The notes under the pieces are model-generated. The model made no database searches, had not been told where the DNA came from, and worked only from the letters and a program-made list of their open reading frames with translations. From positions 3,586,501-3,650,500 of the forward strand of contig NZ_VIGB01000003.1 of assembly GCF_006636205.1 (NCBI RefSeq): a stretch of 64,000 bases of DNA. Direction: 5' to 3'. The DNA is from Kitasatospora acidiphila. Its GTDB lineage: Bacteria > Actinomycetota > Actinomycetes > Streptomycetales > Streptomycetaceae. The position numbers were made by a program, and so were the translations under genes. Positions 28,556 through 38,020 of this stretch are shown here, piece by piece. Each line of letters begins with the position of its first letter. Position 1 is the first letter of the stretch.

Positions 28556-29341
28556 ATGGCCACAATGACCAAACGTGCGGTCATCGCGGACCGCACCCTG
28601 CGCACCGATGCCTGGTGGCTGCCCCAGCTGGCCACCGCGCTGGGGCTGCTGCTCTTCGTCGGCTACTCGACCTGGCGGGCGTTCGCCGGGACCGACTACT
28701 ACGCGCCGCCGTACGTCTCGCCGTTCTACTCCCCGTGCCTGGCGGCGCACTGCGTGCCGATGCGCGGCGGGGCCGACTGGGCGGTGTTCGGCGACTGGTG
28801 GCGGCTCTCCCCCGCGCTGCTGGTGCTGATCTTCCCGCTCGGCTTCCGGCTGACCTGCTACTACTACCGCAAGGCCTACTACCGGGCGTTCTGGTCCTCG
28901 CCGCCGGCCTGCGCGGTGGCCGAGCCGCACGCCCGCTACACCGGCGAGTCCCGGTTCCCGCTGGTGCTGCAGAACCTGCACCGCTACTTCTTCTACCTGG
29001 CCGTGCCGGTCGCCGGGATCCTCAGCTACGACGCGGTGCTGGGGTTCCGGGACGGCGCCGGGCGCTGGGGCCACGCCGGCCTCGGCACCCTGGTGCTGCT
29101 GGTGAACGTGCTGCTGATCTGGGCCTACACCCTCTCCTGCCACTCCTGCCGGCACATCGTGGGCGGGCGGCTCAAGCACTTCTCCCGGCACCCGGTGCGC
29201 CACCGGGCCTGGCAGCTGGTCGGCCGGCTGAACGCCCGCCACATGCAGCTCGCCTGGTGCTCGTTGTTCTCGGTCGGGCTCGCCGACCTCTACGTCTACC
29301 TGGTCGCGTCGGGAGCCTTCGCCGACCCGCGGTTCTTCTGA
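28556..29341 (+). CDS. sdhC: Succinate dehydrogenase membrane anchor (actinobacterial Sdh1 type)
   Basis: 261 aa with five or six membrane segments. Conserved-looking features include FRLTCYYYRKAYYRAFW, NLHRYFFYLAVPVAGIL and SCHSCRHIVGGRLKHFS; histidines in these helices could ligate heme. It resembles the single large membrane subunit of the mycobacterial Sdh1 (Rv0247c-Rv0249c) type, not the classical sdhC+sdhD pair. A second ATG at 28565 is an alternative start. First gene of a three-gene operon. Confidence 0.88.
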   Translation: MATMTKRAVIADRTLRTDAWWLPQLATALGLLLFVGYSTWRAFAGTDYYAPPYVSPFYSPCLAAHCVPMRGGADWAVFGDWWRLSPALLVLIFPLGFRLTCYYYRKAYYRAFWSSPPACAVAEPHARYTGESRFPLVLQNLHRYFFYLAVPVAGILSYDAVLGFRDGAGRWGHAGLGTLVLLVNVLLIWAYTLSCHSCRHIVGGRLKHFSRHPVRHRAWQLVGRLNARHMQLAWCSLFSVGLADLYVYLVASGAFADPRFF

Positions 29342-29352
29342 GGGAGCGTTGG

Positions 29353-31218
29353 ATGGAGCAGTACGACGTCGTGGTGGTCGGCGCCGGCGGGGCCGGGCTG
29401 CGGGCCGCGATCGAGGCCCGGGAGCAGGGCGCCCGGGTCGCGGTGATCTGCAAGTCGCTGTTCGGCAAGGCGCACACCGTGATGGCCGAGGGCGGCATCG
29501 CCGCCTCGATGGGCAACGTCAACAGCGGTGACAGCTGGCAGGTGCACTTCCGCGACACCATGCGCGGCGGCAAGTTCCTCAACCACCCGCGGATGGCCGA
29601 GCTGCACGCCAAGGAGGCACCGGAGCGGGTCTGGGAGCTGGAGACCTGGGGCGCGCTCTTCGACCGCACCGCCGACGGCCGGATCTCGCAGCGCAACTTC
29701 GGCGGGCACGAGTACCCGCGGCTCGCCCACGTCGGCGACCGCACCGGCCTGGAGCTGATCCGCACCCTGCAGCAGAAGGTGGTGGCGCTGCAGCAGGCCG
29801 ACCACCGGGAGAGCGGCGACTACGAGTCCGGCCTGAAGATCTTCCAGGAGTACACGGTCACCCGAATCGTGAAGGACGGCGGGAAGGTCGCCGGGGTGTT
29901 CGGCTACGCCCGGGAGAGCGGGGAGTTCTTCGCGCTCGCCGCGCCCGCCGTGGTGCTGGCCACCGGCGGCATCGGCAAGTCGTTCAAGGTGACCTCCAAC
30001 TCCTGGGAGTACACCGGCGACGGGCACGCGCTGGCGCTGCTGGCCGGCGCCCGGCTGCTCAACATGGAGTTCATCCAGTTCCACCCGACCGGCATGGTCT
30101 GGCCGCCCTCGGTGAAGGGGATCCTGGTCACCGAGTCGGTCCGGGGCGACGGCGGGGTGCTGCGCAACAGCGAGGGCCGGCGGTTCATGTTCGACCATGT
30201 GCCGGACGTCTTCCGGGCGCAGTACGCCGAGAGCGAGGCGGAGGCCGACCGCTGGTACGCCGACCCCGACCACAACCGCCGCCCGCCCGAGCTGCTCCCC
30301 CGCGACGAGGTGGCCCGGGCCATCAACGCCGAGGTCAAGGCCGGCCGGGGCACCGAGCACGGCGGCGTCCACCTGGACGTCTCGTCCCGGCTGCCGGCCG
30401 AGGAGATCATCCGCCGGCTGCCCTCGATGCACCATCAGTTCCGGGAACTGGCCGATGTGGACATCACCCGGGAGCCGATGGAGGTCGGACCCACCTGCCA
30501 CTACGTGATGGGCGGCGTCGAGGTGGATCCGGACACCGCCGCCAGCCCGGCCGTGCCCGGGCTCTACGCGGCCGGCGAGGTGGCCGGCGGGATGCACGGC
30601 GCCAACCGGCTGGGCGGCAACTCGCTCTCCGACCTGCTGGTCTTCGGCCGCCGGGCCGGGCTGCACGCGGCCCGCTACGCCGCCGCGCAGACCGAGCCCC
30701 CGCAGCCCGCCGCCGAGCAGCTGGACGCGGCCCGCGCCGAGGCGGTGGCCCCGTTCGGCGACGGCACCGAGCACCCCTACGCGCTCCACCAGGAGCTGCA
30801 GCAGACCATGAACGACCTGGTGGGGATCATCCGCCGGGCCGGCGAGATGAAGCAGGCGCAGGACCGGCTGGCGGTGCTGCGGCGGCGGGCCGAGCAGGTC
30901 GGCATCGAGGGGCACCGGCAGTTCAACCCCGGCTGGCACCTGGCCCTGGACCTGCGCAACATGCTGCTGGTCTCGGAGTGCGTGGCCAAGGCGGCGCTGC
31001 TGCGCCGGGAGAGCCGCGGCGGGCACACCCGGGAGGACTGGCCGGCCATGGACCGCGACTGGCGGCGCAGCAACCTGGTCTGCGCCCTGGTCGACGGGAG
31101 CATCGAGGTGGTGCGGCAGCCGCTGCCGCGCCTGCGGGCCGACCTGCTGGCCCTGTTCGACCGCACCGAGCTGGCGAAGTACTTCACCCCGGAGGAGCTG
31201 GCCGATGAGCAGTCTTGA
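29353..31218 (+). CDS. sdhA: Succinate dehydrogenase flavoprotein subunit
   Basis: 621 aa. FAD-binding GAGGAGLRAAIEA, a flavin His in GKAHTVMAEGGIAASMG, active-site region FIQFHPTGMVWPPSVKGILVTESVRGDGG, HYVMGGVEVD and the C-terminal GLYAAGEVAGGMHGANRLGGNSL. Oxidises succinate to fumarate and passes electrons through SdhB to the membrane quinone. Start ATG 29353 follows GGGAGCG; overlaps sdhB by 14 bases. Confidence 0.95.
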   Translation: MEQYDVVVVGAGGAGLRAAIEAREQGARVAVICKSLFGKAHTVMAEGGIAASMGNVNSGDSWQVHFRDTMRGGKFLNHPRMAELHAKEAPERVWELETWGALFDRTADGRISQRNFGGHEYPRLAHVGDRTGLELIRTLQQKVVALQQADHRESGDYESGLKIFQEYTVTRIVKDGGKVAGVFGYARESGEFFALAAPAVVLATGGIGKSFKVTSNSWEYTGDGHALALLAGARLLNMEFIQFHPTGMVWPPSVKGILVTESVRGDGGVLRNSEGRRFMFDHVPDVFRAQYAESEAEADRWYADPDHNRRPPELLPRDEVARAINAEVKAGRGTEHGGVHLDVSSRLPAEEIIRRLPSMHHQFRELADVDITREPMEVGPTCHYVMGGVEVDPDTAASPAVPGLYAAGEVAGGMHGANRLGGNSLSDLLVFGRRAGLHAARYAAAQTEPPQPAAEQLDAARAEAVAPFGDGTEHPYALHQELQQTMNDLVGIIRRAGEMKQAQDRLAVLRRRAEQVGIEGHRQFNPGWHLALDLRNMLLVSECVAKAALLRRESRGGHTREDWPAMDRDWRRSNLVCALVDGSIEVVRQPLPRLRADLLALFDRTELAKYFTPEELADEQS

Positions 31219-31960
31219 GTTCCGGATCTGGCGCGGCGAGGCGGGCGAGGGCGACTTCGTCTCCTACCAGGTGGAGGTCAACGAGGGCGAGGTGGTGCTT
31301 GACCTGGTGCACCGGCTGCAGGCCACCCAGGCGCCGGACCTGGCGGTGCGGTGGAACTGCAAGGCGGGCAAGTGCGGTTCGTGCAGCGCCGAGGTGAACG
31401 GGCGGCCGCGGCTGCTCTGCATGACCCGGATGTCCGCGCTGCCGGCCGACCGGCCGGTGGTGCTGACCCCGCTGCGGGCCTTCCCGTCGATCCGCGACCT
31501 GGTGACCGACGTCGGCTTCAACTACGCCAAGGCGCGCGAGGTGCCGTCCTTCGTGCCGCCACCGGGGCTGGCGCCCGGCGAGTACCGGATGGCGCAGCAG
31601 GACGTGGCGCGCTCGCAGGAGTTCCGCAAGTGCATCGAGTGCTTCCTCTGCCAGGACACCTGCCACGCGGTGCGCGACCACGAGGAGAACAAGGGCGCGT
31701 TCGCCGGGCCGCGGTTCCTGATGCGGGTGGCGGAGCTGGACATGCACCCGCTGGACGCCGCGCCGGACCGCAAGCGGGCCGCGCAGGAGGTGCACGGCCT
31801 GGGCTACTGCAACATCACCAAGTGCTGCACCGAGGTCTGCCCGGAGCACATCCGGATCACCGACAACGCGCTGATCCCGCTCAAGGAGCGGGTGGCCGAC
31901 CGCAAGTACGACCCGCTGGTCTGGCTCGGGTCGAAGATCGGCCGGCGACCGAGGGACTGA
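31205..31960 (+). CDS. sdhB: Succinate dehydrogenase iron-sulfur subunit
   Basis: 251 aa. N-terminal [2Fe-2S] ferredoxin fold with CKAGKCGSCSAEVNG and a fourth Cys in LLCMTRM; C-terminal part with CIECFLCQDTC and CCTEVCPEH for the [4Fe-4S] and [3Fe-4S] clusters. Relays electrons from SdhA to SdhC. Starts inside the sdhA 3' end (ATGAGCAGT), so translation is coupled. It ends 7 bases from the convergent phosphatase gene with no visible terminator. Confidence 0.95.
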   Translation: MSSLEFRIWRGEAGEGDFVSYQVEVNEGEVVLDLVHRLQATQAPDLAVRWNCKAGKCGSCSAEVNGRPRLLCMTRMSALPADRPVVLTPLRAFPSIRDLVTDVGFNYAKAREVPSFVPPPGLAPGEYRMAQQDVARSQEFRKCIECFLCQDTCHAVRDHEENKGAFAGPRFLMRVAELDMHPLDAAPDRKRAAQEVHGLGYCNITKCCTEVCPEHIRITDNALIPLKERVADRKYDPLVWLGSKIGRRPRD

Positions 31961-31967
31961 CGGCCGG

Positions 31968-34568
31968 TCAGAGCGAGAGCTCGAACCAGACGATCTTCCC
32001 GTGCGGGGTGCGGCGGCTGCCCCAGCGCTCGGCCAGCAGGCTGACCAGCTGGAGGCCGCGGCCGCCCTCGTCGGTCTCCTGGGCGCGGCGCTGCCGGGGC
32101 TGGGCGTAGCCGTCGTCCCACACCTCGCAGACCACCGAGGTGTCCTTGAGCAGCCGCAGCCGGATCTCGCCCCGGCCGTGCCGCAGCGCGTTGGTGACCA
32201 GCTCGCTGACCAGCAGCTCGGTGGTGTCCACCAGCTCGTCCAGGCCGCGCACCCGCAGCCAGCCGCAGGCCAGTTCGCGGGCCTTGGCCACCGAGGTGGG
32301 CTCCGGCGGCAGCCGCCAGTCGCCGACCGCGTCCTCGTCGAAGGCCCGGACCCGGGCCATCAGCAGTGCGATGTCGTCCTCGCCGTGGTGCGGGTCGAGC
32401 TCGTTGAGCACCTGGTCGCAGAGGGTCTCCAGGACCGGGCCGCCGTTCTGCAGGGCGGTCCGGAAGGCCAGCAGGCCCTCGTCCAGCTGGTGCTTGCGGG
32501 ACTCCACCAGGCCGTCGGTGTAGAGGCCGAGCAGCGCGCCGTCCGGCAGCACCAGGGTGACCTCCTCGAACGGCTCGCCGCCCACGCCGAGCGGCAGGCC
32601 GGGTGGCACGTCCAGCATCCGGGCCGGCTCGCCGGGGCTGAGCAGCACCGGCGGCAGGTGCCCGGCGTTGGCGAAGGTGCAGCGCCGGGTGACGGCGTCG
32701 TAGACCGCGTAGACGCAGGTCGCCAGGTAGACCTCGGCCGCCTCGTCGTCCACCGGCCGGGCCGTCGCGCCGTAGCCGGGCAGCGGGCCGGGGCCGGGGT
32801 CGCCGAGGCCTCTGGCGATGTCGTCCAGGGCTCCGAGCACCTCGGCCGGCTCCAGGTCGAGCATCGCCAAGGTCCGTACCGCGGTGCGGAGTTGACCCAT
32901 CGCCACGGCGGCACGCAGGCCGCGGCCCATGACGTCGCCGATCACCAGCGCCGTCCGGTTGCCGGGCAGCGGGATGACGTCGAACCAGTCGCCGCCGACC
33001 TCGGTGTTGTTGCTGCTGGGCCGGTAGCGGCAGGCGATCTCCAGCCCGCTGGCCTCCGGGTTGCCGGGGGGCAGCAGGCTGCGCTGCAGGATCAGGGCGC
33101 GCTCGTGCTCGCGCCGGTAGAGCCGGGCGTTGTCGACGCAGACCGCCGCCCGGGCCGCGATCTCCTCGGCGATCGCCACGTCGCGGGCGTCGAACGGCTC
33201 GCTGCCGATCGCCCGGGAGAGCTGCACCAGGCCGAGCACCACGTTCCGGGCCACCAGCGGCACCACCAGGGTGGAGCGCAGCAGCGGGTTCGGGCCGGGG
33301 TCGGGGATCGCGCTGCGGCCGGTCCGCAGTGCTCGGGCGTGCGGGGAGCGCGGCGGGTAGCAGAGGGTGCCGCCGGCCTCGGCGGCGGCCAGCTGGGAGC
33401 TGAAGCCGAGGTCGTCGTAGACCGTCGGGTCGCCGCCGAGCACCGCGGCCGCGTCGCCCACCACGCTGGAGACCGCGACCCGGCGCAGCTCGCCGCTGCC
33501 GTCGTAGCCGCCGCCGCTGCGGGCCAGCGCCGGACCGCTTTCGCCGGAGAGCAGCGCCGAGTAGAGGTCGACGGTGGCCATGTCGCAGAACTGCGGCACC
33601 ACCACGTCGAGCAGTTCCTTGGCGGTGGTCTCCAGGTCGAGGGTGGAGCCGATGTGCGCGCTGGCCTCGTTGACCAGGGCCAGGTTGCGCCGCACCCCGG
33701 CGGCCTCGCGCTCGGCCACCATCCGGCTGGTGACGTCGTTGACCTGCCCGGCGACACCGATCGGCCGGTCGCCCGGCCCGGTCAGCCGGTACAGCGAGAC
33801 CGCCCAGCGGCGCTCGCCGCCGTGCGGCAGCACGCCGCTGAACCGCAGGTCGACCATCGGCTCGCCGGTCTCCAGGACCTTGCGCAGCGCCGCCTGCATC
33901 CGGTCGGCCTCGCCCGGCGCGAACAGTTCGTGCGCGGTGCGGCCGGCCAGCAGTTCGGCATCGCGGCCGACGGCGTCGGCGAAGGCCGGGTTGACCCGCT
34001 GCAGCCGCAGCTCGGGGTCGAACAGGAAGAAGCCGCTCGGAGTTTGGCCGAAAACAGCCGCAGATGCGGCCAGGTCGGTCTCGATCCGGCGCAGCTTGCC
34101 GAGGTCGACGGCGAGGCAGAGGGCCCCGGCGGGGCCGGCCGTCTGCTCCGAGCCGGCGGCGGGCATCAGATAGATCTCGGCCAGGCTCTCGCCGCCGTCG
34201 CGATCACGGTAGGGGGCGGTGCCGATCCACTCCTCGCCCGCCAGGGTGCGCTCCAGCCGCTCCCGGCCGCGCCGCCAGTACTCGCGCGGCACCAGGGTGG
34301 TGACCGGGTCGGCACCGAGCGCCTCGGCGGCCGGCAGCGCGAAGAAGTCGGCGGCCCGGTCGCTCCACTGCCCGATCCGCCCGTCGGCGCCGATCGCGAA
34401 GGTCGCGACCCGGATGTACTCGTAGATCGATCCCGGGTCCAGGTCGCCCCAACGGGCTTGCGGCACCGGGCCTGGAGCAGGCGGCACCACCGGGTTGCCC
34501 GGCTGCCCGGGCACCGCGGCATGGCCGCTGCTGCCAGTCAGCGCTTCCCGCGCCGGCATGCTGTTCAA
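31968..34568 (-). CDS. SpoIIE-type PP2C phosphatase with PAS, GAF and HATPase domains (paralog 1)
   Basis: About 866 aa. Order: PAS (YIRVATFAIGADGRIGQWSDRAADFF), second PAS (FFLFDPELRLQRVNPAFADAVGRD), GAF (about residues 300-470), PP2C/SpoIIE (VGGDWFDVIPLPGNRTALVIGDVMGRGLRAA; AGHLPPVLL; YTDGLVESR; DDIALLMARV), then an RsbW-like HATPase_c domain (ELLVSELVTNALRHGRG, DEGGRGLQLVSLLAERWG). Such proteins control anti-anti-sigma factors by dephosphorylation and possibly phosphorylation. TTG 34568 is chosen because GGAGGGG lies seven bases before it; ATG 34595 and ATG 34559 are alternatives. Confidence 0.92.
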   Translation of the reverse strand: MNSMPAREALTGSSGHAAVPGQPGNPVVPPAPGPVPQARWGDLDPGSIYEYIRVATFAIGADGRIGQWSDRAADFFALPAAEALGADPVTTLVPREYWRRGRERLERTLAGEEWIGTAPYRDRDGGESLAEIYLMPAAGSEQTAGPAGALCLAVDLGKLRRIETDLAASAAVFGQTPSGFFLFDPELRLQRVNPAFADAVGRDAELLAGRTAHELFAPGEADRMQAALRKVLETGEPMVDLRFSGVLPHGGERRWAVSLYRLTGPGDRPIGVAGQVNDVTSRMVAEREAAGVRRNLALVNEASAHIGSTLDLETTAKELLDVVVPQFCDMATVDLYSALLSGESGPALARSGGGYDGSGELRRVAVSSVVGDAAAVLGGDPTVYDDLGFSSQLAAAEAGGTLCYPPRSPHARALRTGRSAIPDPGPNPLLRSTLVVPLVARNVVLGLVQLSRAIGSEPFDARDVAIAEEIAARAAVCVDNARLYRREHERALILQRSLLPPGNPEASGLEIACRYRPSSNNTEVGGDWFDVIPLPGNRTALVIGDVMGRGLRAAVAMGQLRTAVRTLAMLDLEPAEVLGALDDIARGLGDPGPGPLPGYGATARPVDDEAAEVYLATCVYAVYDAVTRRCTFANAGHLPPVLLSPGEPARMLDVPPGLPLGVGGEPFEEVTLVLPDGALLGLYTDGLVESRKHQLDEGLLAFRTALQNGGPVLETLCDQVLNELDPHHGEDDIALLMARVRAFDEDAVGDWRLPPEPTSVAKARELACGWLRVRGLDELVDTTELLVSELVTNALRHGRGEIRLRLLKDTSVVCEVWDDGYAQPRQRRAQETDEGGRGLQLVSLLAERWGSRRTPHGKIVWFELSL

Positions 34569-34775
34569 GGACCGACCCCTCCAACCCGCGACCATCCGGA
34601 TGTCGAGAAGACCGAGTATTCATCATCCAGGGGCGGGCGCACACGCCTCTGAGATCACAACATCAAATCGAGCGAGGGTTTTTGTCACCCGTCCCGCGCG
34701 ACCTCCGCGCACCCCTCGCGCTCCCGACCCACTCCCATGCGCCCAGCATGGAATTGTCATGGACAAGTAGAGAAT

Positions 34776-34787
34776 ATTCGAATATCT
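34776..34787. promoter_or_regulatory. AT-rich palindrome between the two phosphatase genes
   Basis: ATATTCGAATAT is a perfect 12-bp palindrome in the unusually AT-rich gap of 239 bases; TTGTC-ATG-GACAA, a second small dyad, is 10 bases away. Possible operator for the 31968-34568 gene; no protein can be named. Confidence 0.4.
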
Positions 34788-34807
34788 GATCGATGAATCT
34801 GCTCGGT

Positions 34808-37498
34808 TCATTCCCGGTCCGCTTCCTTCCCCGGCAATTCCTGCTCGAACCAGACCACCTTGCCCATTCCCTCGGCCCTGCTGCCCCAGCGCAGCGCCAG
34901 CCGGTGCACCAGCTCCAGACCCCGGCCGCCCTCGTCGCCATCGGCCGCGTGCCGCTCCCGGGGCGGATCCGGCAGTGGATCGGAGACCTCCACCAGCAGC
35001 ACCCCGCCCAGCGTCAGCCGCACCCCGATCGGGGCGCTGGCATAGCGCACCGCATTGGTCACCAGCTCGCTCACCAGCAGCTCGGCGGTGTCGCCCAGCT
35101 CCGCCACCCCCCACTCCCGCAGCGCCCCGCGGACCAGCCGGCGGGCCCGGGAGACCGCGGCGGGCTCGGCCGGCAGCGTCCAGCCGACCACCTGGGCACC
35201 CTCCGCGCCGCGACCCAGCCGGGCCAGCAGCAGCGCCACGTCGTCCGGCTCGCGCCCCTGCTCCATGGTGTCGAGCACCGCCTCGCAGGCGTGCTGCAGC
35301 GACGGGTGCGGCTTCTCCAGCACCGCCTGCAGCCGGCCGAGGCCGACGTCCAGGTCCTTGTCGCGGGACTCCACCAGGCCGTCCGTGCACAGCGCCAGCA
35401 CGCTGCCCTCCGGGACCTGGAGCTCCACCGCCTCGAACGGCACCCCGCCCACGCCTAGCGGCGCCCCGGACGGCAGCTCCAGCACCTGCCCCTGGCCGCC
35501 CGGCAGCGGACCGCCGGTGCGCGCCGGGCCCGGGCGCGACGGGCTCACCAGCACCGGCGGGATGTGCCCCGCCTTGGCCACCGTCAGCAGCCCGGCGGCC
35601 GGGTCGTAGACGGCGTAGACGCAGGTCGCCAGCAGTGCCTCGTCCGGCCCCTGGGCCAGGTCGTCGGCCAGCTCGTGGACGTGCCGCAGCAGCACGGCCG
35701 GCGGCAGGTCGAGGCCGGCCAGCACCCGCACCGCGGTGCGCAGCCGGCCCATGGTGGCCGCCGCCCGCAGGCCGTGGCCCATCACGTCGCCGACCACCAG
35801 GGCGGTGCGGTCGCCGGGCAGCGGGATCACGTCGAACCAGTCGCCGCCCACCTCGGTGCCGCTGCTGCCCGGCACGTAGCGGTAGGCCACCTCCACCCCG
35901 GTGGGCTGCGGCACCTGCTGCGGCAGCAGGGTGCGCTGCAGGGTGAGCGCGGCGGTGCGCTCGCGCACGTAGAGCCGGGCGTTGTCCAGCGAGCTGCCGG
36001 CCCGGTCCGCGAGTTCCACCGAGAACGCCAGGTCGTCCCGGTCGAACGCCTCGCGGCGCCCGGCCCGGCTGAGCACCAGCAGCCCGATCACGATTCCCCG
36101 GGCCCGCAGCGGCACCACCAGCACCGAGTGCACGCCGAGCGCCAGCGCGGCCCTGGTGCGCGGGTCGCCCGGGTCCGCCGCCTGAGCCAACTCCTCGGCG
36201 CCGGACAGCAGTTCGGGCACGCCGGTGCGCAGCACCCGGCCGTAGCAGGACTCCTCGGCGAAGCTCACCCGAGCGCCCCGGCGGAGCATCACCTCGACGT
36301 CCGCGCCGTCCCGGGCGGCCGCCACGCCGAGTTGCAGCAGTGCGGTGTGCCGGTCGTGGCCGTGCCCCAGCAGGTCGTCGCCGTGCGCCACCGCCTGCAG
36401 CAGGATCACGGCGGCGAAGTCGGCCAGCCGCGGCACCGCGGCCCCGGCCAGCTCCTGGGCGATCCGGCCGGCGTCCAGCAGGTCGCCGATCCGGGAGCCG
36501 AACTCGTTCAGCAGCGCCAGCCGGCGGCGGGCGTGCTCGACCTTGGCCACCGCCCGGTACCGCTCCGTCACGTCCATCACGGTGCCGGAGATGCCGAGCA
36601 CCCGGCCGGCCCGGTCGGTCAGCCGGCCGTAGGAGATCGAGCGGTAGCCGCCGGGGCGCGCGGTCACCGGCGCGGTCAGTGTCACGTCGATCACCGGCTC
36701 GCCGGTGGCCAGCACCTGACGCTGGATCACGGAGATCTCGTCGGCGGCCCGGTCCGGCAGGGTCTCGCCGGTGGTGCGGCCGACGTGGGCCGCGGCCGGC
36801 ACGCCGTTCATCTCGGCCAGGGTCTGGTTGACGGCGGTGTAGCGCAGCTCGGTGTCCAGCACCGCGATGCCGAGCGCGGACTGCTCGAAGAGCGCGTCCC
36901 GCACCGCCAGGTCACGCTCCACCGCGCGCACCGTGCCCGCCTCGGCGAGCGCCACCAGCAGGAACGGGGTGCCGTGGCCGTCCACCAGCACCGAGATCCG
37001 GACCTGAACCCGCACCCGCGGGCCACGGCGGTGCCGCAGGCCGGTCAGGCCCAGCCAGCTGCCGGTGCGCAGCGCGGCCGCGATGGCCTCCCGGGCGCGG
37101 GCGACCAGCCGCTGGTCGTCCGCCAGCAGTTCGTCGATCCCGCGGCCCACCAGCAGCTCACTGGGCCAGCCGAGCAGGTCCTCGGCCGCCGGGCTCCACA
37201 GCACCACCCGACCGGCCGCGTCCAGCATCGCGATGGCCACCTTGACCATGTCGAACAGGCTGCCCCGGGTGTGCTCGCCGACCGGCTCCGCCTCGGCCGC
37301 CGCACCGCGCGGGAACGGCGCGGCGGGCCCGCCGCGCATCGAGACGGGGGCGGACGGCCCGGCCGGGGGTCGGGCCGGTGGCGCCGGCCGCTCGGCCGCC
37401 GGTCCCGGGCCGCGCATCCGCAGCCGCGCCCGGGCGGCGGCGGCACCCGCGCGGGTGCGCCGGGTCCGCGCCCGGCCCCCGCTCCCCGTACTGGTCAC
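34808..37498 (-). CDS. SpoIIE-type PP2C phosphatase with PAS, GAF and HATPase domains (paralog 2)
   Basis: About 896 aa with the same layout as its neighbour: Arg/Pro-rich N-terminus, PAS (VKVAIAMLDAAGRVVLWSPAAEDLLGW), PAS (ALGIAVLDTELRYTAVNQTLAEMNG), GAF, PP2C (VGGDWFDVIPLPGDRTALVVGDVMGHGLRAA; CTDGLVESR; DDVALLLARL) and HATPase_c (ELLVSELVTNAVRYASA, DEGGRGLELVHRLALRWG). The close match of the catalytic segments suggests a tandem duplication. GTG 37498 has GGAGG at good spacing; the frame is open back to a TTG at 37543. Confidence 0.92.
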   Translation of the reverse strand: MTSTGSGGRARTRRTRAGAAAARARLRMRGPGPAAERPAPPARPPAGPSAPVSMRGGPAAPFPRGAAAEAEPVGEHTRGSLFDMVKVAIAMLDAAGRVVLWSPAAEDLLGWPSELLVGRGIDELLADDQRLVARAREAIAAALRTGSWLGLTGLRHRRGPRVRVQVRISVLVDGHGTPFLLVALAEAGTVRAVERDLAVRDALFEQSALGIAVLDTELRYTAVNQTLAEMNGVPAAAHVGRTTGETLPDRAADEISVIQRQVLATGEPVIDVTLTAPVTARPGGYRSISYGRLTDRAGRVLGISGTVMDVTERYRAVAKVEHARRRLALLNEFGSRIGDLLDAGRIAQELAGAAVPRLADFAAVILLQAVAHGDDLLGHGHDRHTALLQLGVAAARDGADVEVMLRRGARVSFAEESCYGRVLRTGVPELLSGAEELAQAADPGDPRTRAALALGVHSVLVVPLRARGIVIGLLVLSRAGRREAFDRDDLAFSVELADRAGSSLDNARLYVRERTAALTLQRTLLPQQVPQPTGVEVAYRYVPGSSGTEVGGDWFDVIPLPGDRTALVVGDVMGHGLRAAATMGRLRTAVRVLAGLDLPPAVLLRHVHELADDLAQGPDEALLATCVYAVYDPAAGLLTVAKAGHIPPVLVSPSRPGPARTGGPLPGGQGQVLELPSGAPLGVGGVPFEAVELQVPEGSVLALCTDGLVESRDKDLDVGLGRLQAVLEKPHPSLQHACEAVLDTMEQGREPDDVALLLARLGRGAEGAQVVGWTLPAEPAAVSRARRLVRGALREWGVAELGDTAELLVSELVTNAVRYASAPIGVRLTLGGVLLVEVSDPLPDPPRERHAADGDEGGRGLELVHRLALRWGSRAEGMGKVVWFEQELPGKEADRE

Positions 37499-37607
37499 CG
37501 ACCGGGCCTCCAAGCTGCGCTGCCTCGCCTCACCGTACGTCAAGGTTCATATCGAACTGTGACATATCCAGACGAAAACCGTACAACCCGGATGACCGGG
37601 CGATGCG

Positions 37608-38006
37608 TCAGCAGGCCGCGGTGAGCAGGCGCGCCACCTCGGGCAGCACCTCCCGGTCGTGCTCCAGCCAGTCCACCGCCGACAGTTCGTCAGGGCCCAG
37701 CCAGCGCAGCTCCGAGTGGTCCTCCAGCGGCTGCGGCTCACCCTCCAGCAGCTCGGCCGCCCAGATCCGCAGCACCAGCCCGGCCCGGATCGGCCACTCC
37801 CCCGGCAGCCGGTTCAGCGCCCGGGCCCGCACCCCCAGCTCCTCGAAGAGCTCGCGCTCCAGCGCCTGCTGCTGCGTCTCCCCGGGCTCGGCCTTGCCGC
37901 CCGGGAACTCCCAGCGCCCCGCCACCTCGGCGGGGGCGCTGCGCCTGGCGGCCAGCACCCGCCCCTGGTGGATGAGGGCGCCGCCGACCACGATCCGATT
38001 CTCCAT
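37608..38006 (-). CDS. Nudix hydrolase, MutT-like
   Basis: 132 aa. Complete Nudix box GGKAEPGETQQQALERELFEELG. Starts MENRIVVGGALIHQGRVLAARR, as in small MutT-type enzymes that hydrolyse 8-oxo-dGTP or related nucleotides. TAGGCT stands eight bases before the ATG. Same strand as the two phosphatase genes, with a gap of 109 bases. Confidence 0.92.
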   Translation of the reverse strand: MENRIVVGGALIHQGRVLAARRSAPAEVAGRWEFPGGKAEPGETQQQALERELFEELGVRARALNRLPGEWPIRAGLVLRIWAAELLEGEPQPLEDHSELRWLGPDELSAVDWLEHDREVLPEVARLLTAAC

Positions 38007-38014
38007 GCCACGGC

Positions 38015-38020
38015 AGCCTA
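38015..38020 (-). promoter_or_regulatory. Putative -10 (TAGGCT), leaderless Nudix gene
   Basis: TAGGCT on the minus strand, eight bases before the ATG at 38006. Confidence 0.4.

Noticed and set aside
32001..34652. 883-aa plus-strand open frame opposite the first phosphatase gene
   Set aside because: Shadow frame of a gene with unmistakable PP2C and HATPase motifs.
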